Shown here piece by piece: positions 61,324 through 64,000 of a DNA stretch of 64,000 nt (the stretch's first letter is position 1; every line of letters starts with the position of its first letter). The notes beneath the pieces were generated by a model, which searched no databases, had not been told where the DNA came from, and worked only from the letters and a program-made list of their open reading frames with translations. Origin of the DNA: Mumia flava. Its GTDB lineage: Bacteria; Actinomycetota; Actinomycetes; Propionibacteriales; Nocardioidaceae. A program made the position numbers and the translations under genes. The stretch covers positions 1,116,001 through 1,180,000 of the forward strand of contig NZ_PGEZ01000001.1 of NCBI RefSeq assembly GCF_002797495.1. The letters run 5' to 3'.

Positions 61324-62988
61324 GTGTCGGCGACCGTGACCCCGGAGCGCGCGGCGCTGGGCCGCGACCGGACCGGCGCCGCGCTGCCGACGATCGCCGA
61401 ACGCTTCCGGCCCCGGATCGCCGACGCGCCGCGGGTCGTCGGGTGGCTCGCACCCCTCGCGGTGGCTCTGCTCGCGTTCGCCGCCCGCGTGTGGCGCCTC
61501 GAGTACCCGTCGCGGCTCATGTTCGACGAGACGTACTACGCGAAGGACGCGTGGTCGCTGCTGCACTTCGGCTACGCCCAGGACTGGGTGGAGAACGCCA
61601 ACAGCCAGGTGGAGTCCGGCACGGTGACCGGGCTGTGGACCGGGGAGCCGACCCAGGTCGTCCATCCCGAGGTCGGCAAGTGGATGATCGCCGTCGGCGA
61701 GCACCTGTTCGGGATGAACGCCTTCGGCTGGCGGATCTCGGCGGCCGTGGTGGGCGCCCTGACCGTGCTGGTGCTGGCCCGGATGGTGCGCCGGATGACC
61801 GGTTCGACGTTCCTCGGCTGCCTCGCCGGGCTGCTGCTCGCCGTCGACGGCGTCCACCTGGTGATGTCGCGGATCGCGCTGCTCGACGTGTTCCTGGCGT
61901 TCTGGCTGGTGTGTGCGATGGCGTGCGTCGTCGCGGACCGCGACTGGGGACGTGTCCGGCTCGCCCGGGCGTACCCGACCAGCCAGGACATCGCCGGCTT
62001 CGGTCCGGTCCGCTCGCTGCTGCTGCGGCCGTGGCGGCTCGCGGCCGGCGTCTGCTTCGGGCTCGCGATCGGGACGAAGTGGGGCGCCCTGTACGTGCTC
62101 GCCGCCGTCGGTGTCACGGTCTGGATCCTGGATGCGCTCGACCGGCGCGCGATCGGCGTACGGCGGGTGTGGTGGCGCTCGATGCTGTCCGACGGCCTTC
62201 CCGCGTTCGTGTCGCTGGTGGTCGTGGCCCTGGTCGTGTACGTCCTCACGTGGATGGGGTTCCTGATCCACCATGACGTCTTCGCGGCGCGCTTCGGCCA
62301 CGGGTACGGCGACGAGGCGCCGTGGGGGTCGTACGTCGACTCGCCGACGGGCGGGCTCTTCGGGCCGGTCGTCGACTCGCTGCGCTCGCTGTGGAACTAC
62401 CACCAGATGGTCTACGCCTTCCACACCGGCGACTACCTCGCGGGCAAGACCCACCCGTACCAGTCCGACCCGTGGGGCTGGCTCCTGCTGAACCGCCCGG
62501 TCGGAGTCGACGTCCAGAACGACCTCGCCGCCTCCACCGCCGGCTGCTCCGCGACCGGGGACGAGACGTGCCTGCGGCAGGTCCTCATCCTCGGGAACCC
62601 GGCCGTGTGGTGGGGCGGCGCGGCTGCGCTGGCGGCGTCGGTGTGGTTCTGGATCCGTGACCGCGACTGGCGCTACGCGCTGCTGCTCGTGGTCGTGGCG
62701 GCGGCGTGGCTGCCGTGGTTCATGTATGACGACCGGCCGATCTTCCTGTTCTACGCGACCGCGTTCATCCCGTTCACCTGTGCGGCGATCGCGCTGGTCG
62801 CCGGTCGACTGCTGCGGTCGTCCCGGGATGCCCGGACGGTTGTCGGCCGTAATGCCGCGCCGGTCGCGCTCGGGGTGTACGTCGCTGCGGTCGCGGCCTG
62901 CTTCGCGTTCTTCTTCCCGATCTGGACCGACATGATCATCGAGCACGCGGAGTGGCTGCAGCGGATGTGGTTCTCGCGCTGGATCTAG
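61324..62988 (+). CDS. Protein O-mannosyltransferase (Pmt, GT39)
   Basis: A 554-residue polytopic GT-C enzyme that transfers mannose from polyprenyl-phosphate-mannose to secreted proteins during export. The first loop has the catalytic Asp-Glu (SRLMFDETYYAKDAWSL), then EVGKWMIAVGEHLFG, SRIALLDVFLAFW, and IGTKWGALYVLAAVG. HPYQSDPWGWLLLNRPVG matches the conserved MIR-like loop of actinobacterial Pmt. About eleven hydrophobic segments are seen. Adjacent to rsmI as in mycobacteria. The many secreted proteins here could be substrates. Confidence 0.9.
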   Translation: MSATVTPERAALGRDRTGAALPTIAERFRPRIADAPRVVGWLAPLAVALLAFAARVWRLEYPSRLMFDETYYAKDAWSLLHFGYAQDWVENANSQVESGTVTGLWTGEPTQVVHPEVGKWMIAVGEHLFGMNAFGWRISAAVVGALTVLVLARMVRRMTGSTFLGCLAGLLLAVDGVHLVMSRIALLDVFLAFWLVCAMACVVADRDWGRVRLARAYPTSQDIAGFGPVRSLLLRPWRLAAGVCFGLAIGTKWGALYVLAAVGVTVWILDALDRRAIGVRRVWWRSMLSDGLPAFVSLVVVALVVYVLTWMGFLIHHDVFAARFGHGYGDEAPWGSYVDSPTGGLFGPVVDSLRSLWNYHQMVYAFHTGDYLAGKTHPYQSDPWGWLLLNRPVGVDVQNDLAASTAGCSATGDETCLRQVLILGNPAVWWGGAAALAASVWFWIRDRDWRYALLLVVVAAAWLPWFMYDDRPIFLFYATAFIPFTCAAIALVAGRLLRSSRDARTVVGRNAAPVALGVYVAAVAACFAFFFPIWTDMIIEHAEWLQRMWFSRWI

Positions 62989-63055
62989 CTCGCGAGTCAC
63001 CCGCGGCGTGGTCGCGAGTCAGTCCTGGCGCCCTCGCGAGTCGCCCCTGGCGCCG
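62989..63055. repeat. Three 22-bp direct repeats after the Pmt gene
   Basis: TCGCGAGTC recurs at 62990, 63012 and 63034, exactly 22 bp apart. The second and third units also share CTGGCGCC. The array fills the gap between the convergent Pmt and aldo/keto reductase genes. It shares the GAGTCAGT core with the inverted copies near 45029, suggesting a related family. Confidence 0.6.
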
Positions 63056-63080
63056 CGGGTCATCCGTGCGCGCTCGCGGG

Positions 63081-63908
63081 CTAGAACTCCTCGTGCTCGT
63101 CGGGGTCCCCGCCGACGCGCGCCTGCGGACGGTCGCCGATCTGCGCCATCTCGGACTCGGACAGCCGGAACGAGAACACGTCGAGGTTCTGCGCCTGCCG
63201 CTGCGGGTCCGACGACTTCGGGATCGGGATGGTCCCGCGCTGCACGTGCCACCGCAGCACGACCTGCGCCGGCGTGACGCCGTGCTGCTGTGCGATCGCG
63301 TCGACGGTCGGGTCCGCCAGCAGGTCGGTCTTGCGTCCCAGCGGACTCCACGCCTGTGTCACGACTCCACGCTCGGCGTCGGCCGCACGCATCGCGGTCT
63401 GGGCGAAGTACGGGTGCAGCTCGATCTGGTTCACGGCCGGCTCGACCCCGGTCTCCGTCACGATCCGGTCGAGGTGGTCGGCCGTGAAGTTCGAGACCCC
63501 GATGCTGCGGACCAGCCCGTCGTCGCGCAGCATGATCATCGCCCGCCACGAGTCGACGTACTTCTCGATCCGCGGGAGCGGCCAGTGGATCAGGAACAGG
63601 TCGACGTACTCCACCCCGAGCCGCTCCCGCGACTCCGCGAACGCCCGCAACGTCGACTCGTACCCCTGGTCGTAGCCGCGCAGCTTGGTGGTGAGAACGA
63701 TCTCCTCGCGCGGGACCTCTGACGTCGCGATCCCCTCGCCGACCCCGGCCTCGTTCCCGTACTTGGCCGCCGTGTCGATCAGCCGGTAGCCCGTCTCGAT
63801 CGCGCCGCGCACCGCGCTCGCGGCCTCGCGGTCGTCCATCGGGTACGTCCCGAGCCCGATCGCCGGGAGCTCGTGGCCGTCGTTCAGCGTGATCGTCGGA
63901 GCACTCAT
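63081..63908 (-). CDS. Aldo/keto reductase (2,5-diketo-D-gluconate reductase-like)
   Basis: A 275-residue NADPH-dependent reductase with a TIM barrel. The catalytic tetrad is visible: Asp and Tyr in RLIDTAAKYGNEAGVG, Lys in LTTKLRG, and His in FLIHWPLP. GVSNFTADHLDRI, NQIELHPYF and IPIPKSSDPQRQAQNLDVFSF (NADPH phosphate site) follow. The family is broad, so the substrate is open. ATG 63908 starts it. Confidence 0.92.
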   Translation of the reverse strand: MSAPTITLNDGHELPAIGLGTYPMDDREAASAVRGAIETGYRLIDTAAKYGNEAGVGEGIATSEVPREEIVLTTKLRGYDQGYESTLRAFAESRERLGVEYVDLFLIHWPLPRIEKYVDSWRAMIMLRDDGLVRSIGVSNFTADHLDRIVTETGVEPAVNQIELHPYFAQTAMRAADAERGVVTQAWSPLGRKTDLLADPTVDAIAQQHGVTPAQVVLRWHVQRGTIPIPKSSDPQRQAQNLDVFSFRLSESEMAQIGDRPQARVGGDPDEHEEF

Positions 63909-63950
63909 GCCTCCGAGCCTCGCACCGAGACGCCGGTCCCGCTCGCGGGA

Positions 63951-64000
63951 TCAGACCAGGAGCTCCTCGATCCGGTCCAGCGCGGCCCGGGCGTACCCGG
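63951..64000 (-). CDS. C-terminal end of an unidentified gene (partial)
   Basis: An open frame enters from the right edge and stops at TGA 63951-63953. It ends YARAALDRIEELLV, which looks like a coding amphipathic helix. About 16 residues are visible, too few to assign a family. The 42-nt gap to the aldo/keto reductase start fits an operon. Confidence 0.45.
   Translation of the reverse strand, partial: GYARAALDRIEELLV

Overview
The window is high-GC DNA with actinobacterial traits: many GTG starts, ATGA/GTGA stop-start overlaps, leaderless-looking -10 boxes, an rpfB, and an actinobacterial Pmt-type mannosyltransferase. A member of the Propionibacteriales (Nocardioidaceae-like) is my best guess, but this is inference because no taxonomic marker was compared. 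The housekeeping backbone follows the order known from mycobacteria and relatives: mfd, pth, rplY, prs, glmU, tRNA-Gln, ispE, rsmA, rpfB, tatD, metG, rsmI, pmt. Two accessory blocks interrupt it: a surface-polysaccharide locus between mfd and pth, and a five-gene sulfotransferase-like array between metG and rsmI.

Layout. 1-2.2 kb: N-terminal part of mfd, then a secreted beta-propeller protein. 2.4-8.3 kb: a CDP-sugar module (RfbF cytidylyltransferase, RfbG 4,6-dehydratase, RmlC-type epimerase, class III aminotransferase, a degenerate C-methyltransferase homologue, PIG-L deacetylase). 8.5-10.8 kb: secreted beta-helix protein and a PAP2 phosphatase. 10.8-31.2 kb: a long, tightly coupled minus-strand Wzy-type operon. 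It runs from the priming sugar transferase through CysQ, a sugar-nucleotide dehydrogenase, a glycosyltransferase, an AsnB-like amidotransferase, a bi-domain oxidoreductase, a heparinase-fold protein, two Wzz-like proteins, Wzy, a glycosyltransferase, Wzx and a GT2, to a pyruvyltransferase. 31.3-37.8 kb: pth, rplY, a methyltransferase, a GT39-like membrane protein, prs, glmU and tRNA-Gln. 38-45 kb: fatty-acid desaturase, an HTH/serine-hydrolase/membrane-protein operon, TetR, MarR and an MMPL exporter. 45-53 kb: ABC-F, ispE, rsmA, rpfB, tatD, metG. 53-59 kb: five tandem sulfotransferase-like paralogues. 59-64 kb: rsmI, a secreted beta-propeller, a protein O-mannosyltransferase and an aldo/keto reductase.

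How it may fit together (inference). The locus would make a repeat-unit polysaccharide containing a uronic acid (possibly amidated), a pyruvyl ketal and perhaps an unusual CDP-derived amino sugar. CysQ removes 3'-phosphoadenosine 5'-phosphate, the by-product of PAPS-dependent sulfation. Its place inside the polysaccharide operon, together with five sulfotransferase-like genes nearby, suggests a sulfated surface glycan.

The window is also rich in intergenic repeats: a 41-bp tandem array with inverted copies, a nested palindromic element, a 22-bp array, and a GC-rich palindrome that also appears inside the ABC-F coding sequence, where it adjoins an expanded 33-bp in-frame repeat. Several clear operator-like palindromes lie before the desaturase, the ArsR-like gene, the MarR gene and rpfB (a consensus CRP site).
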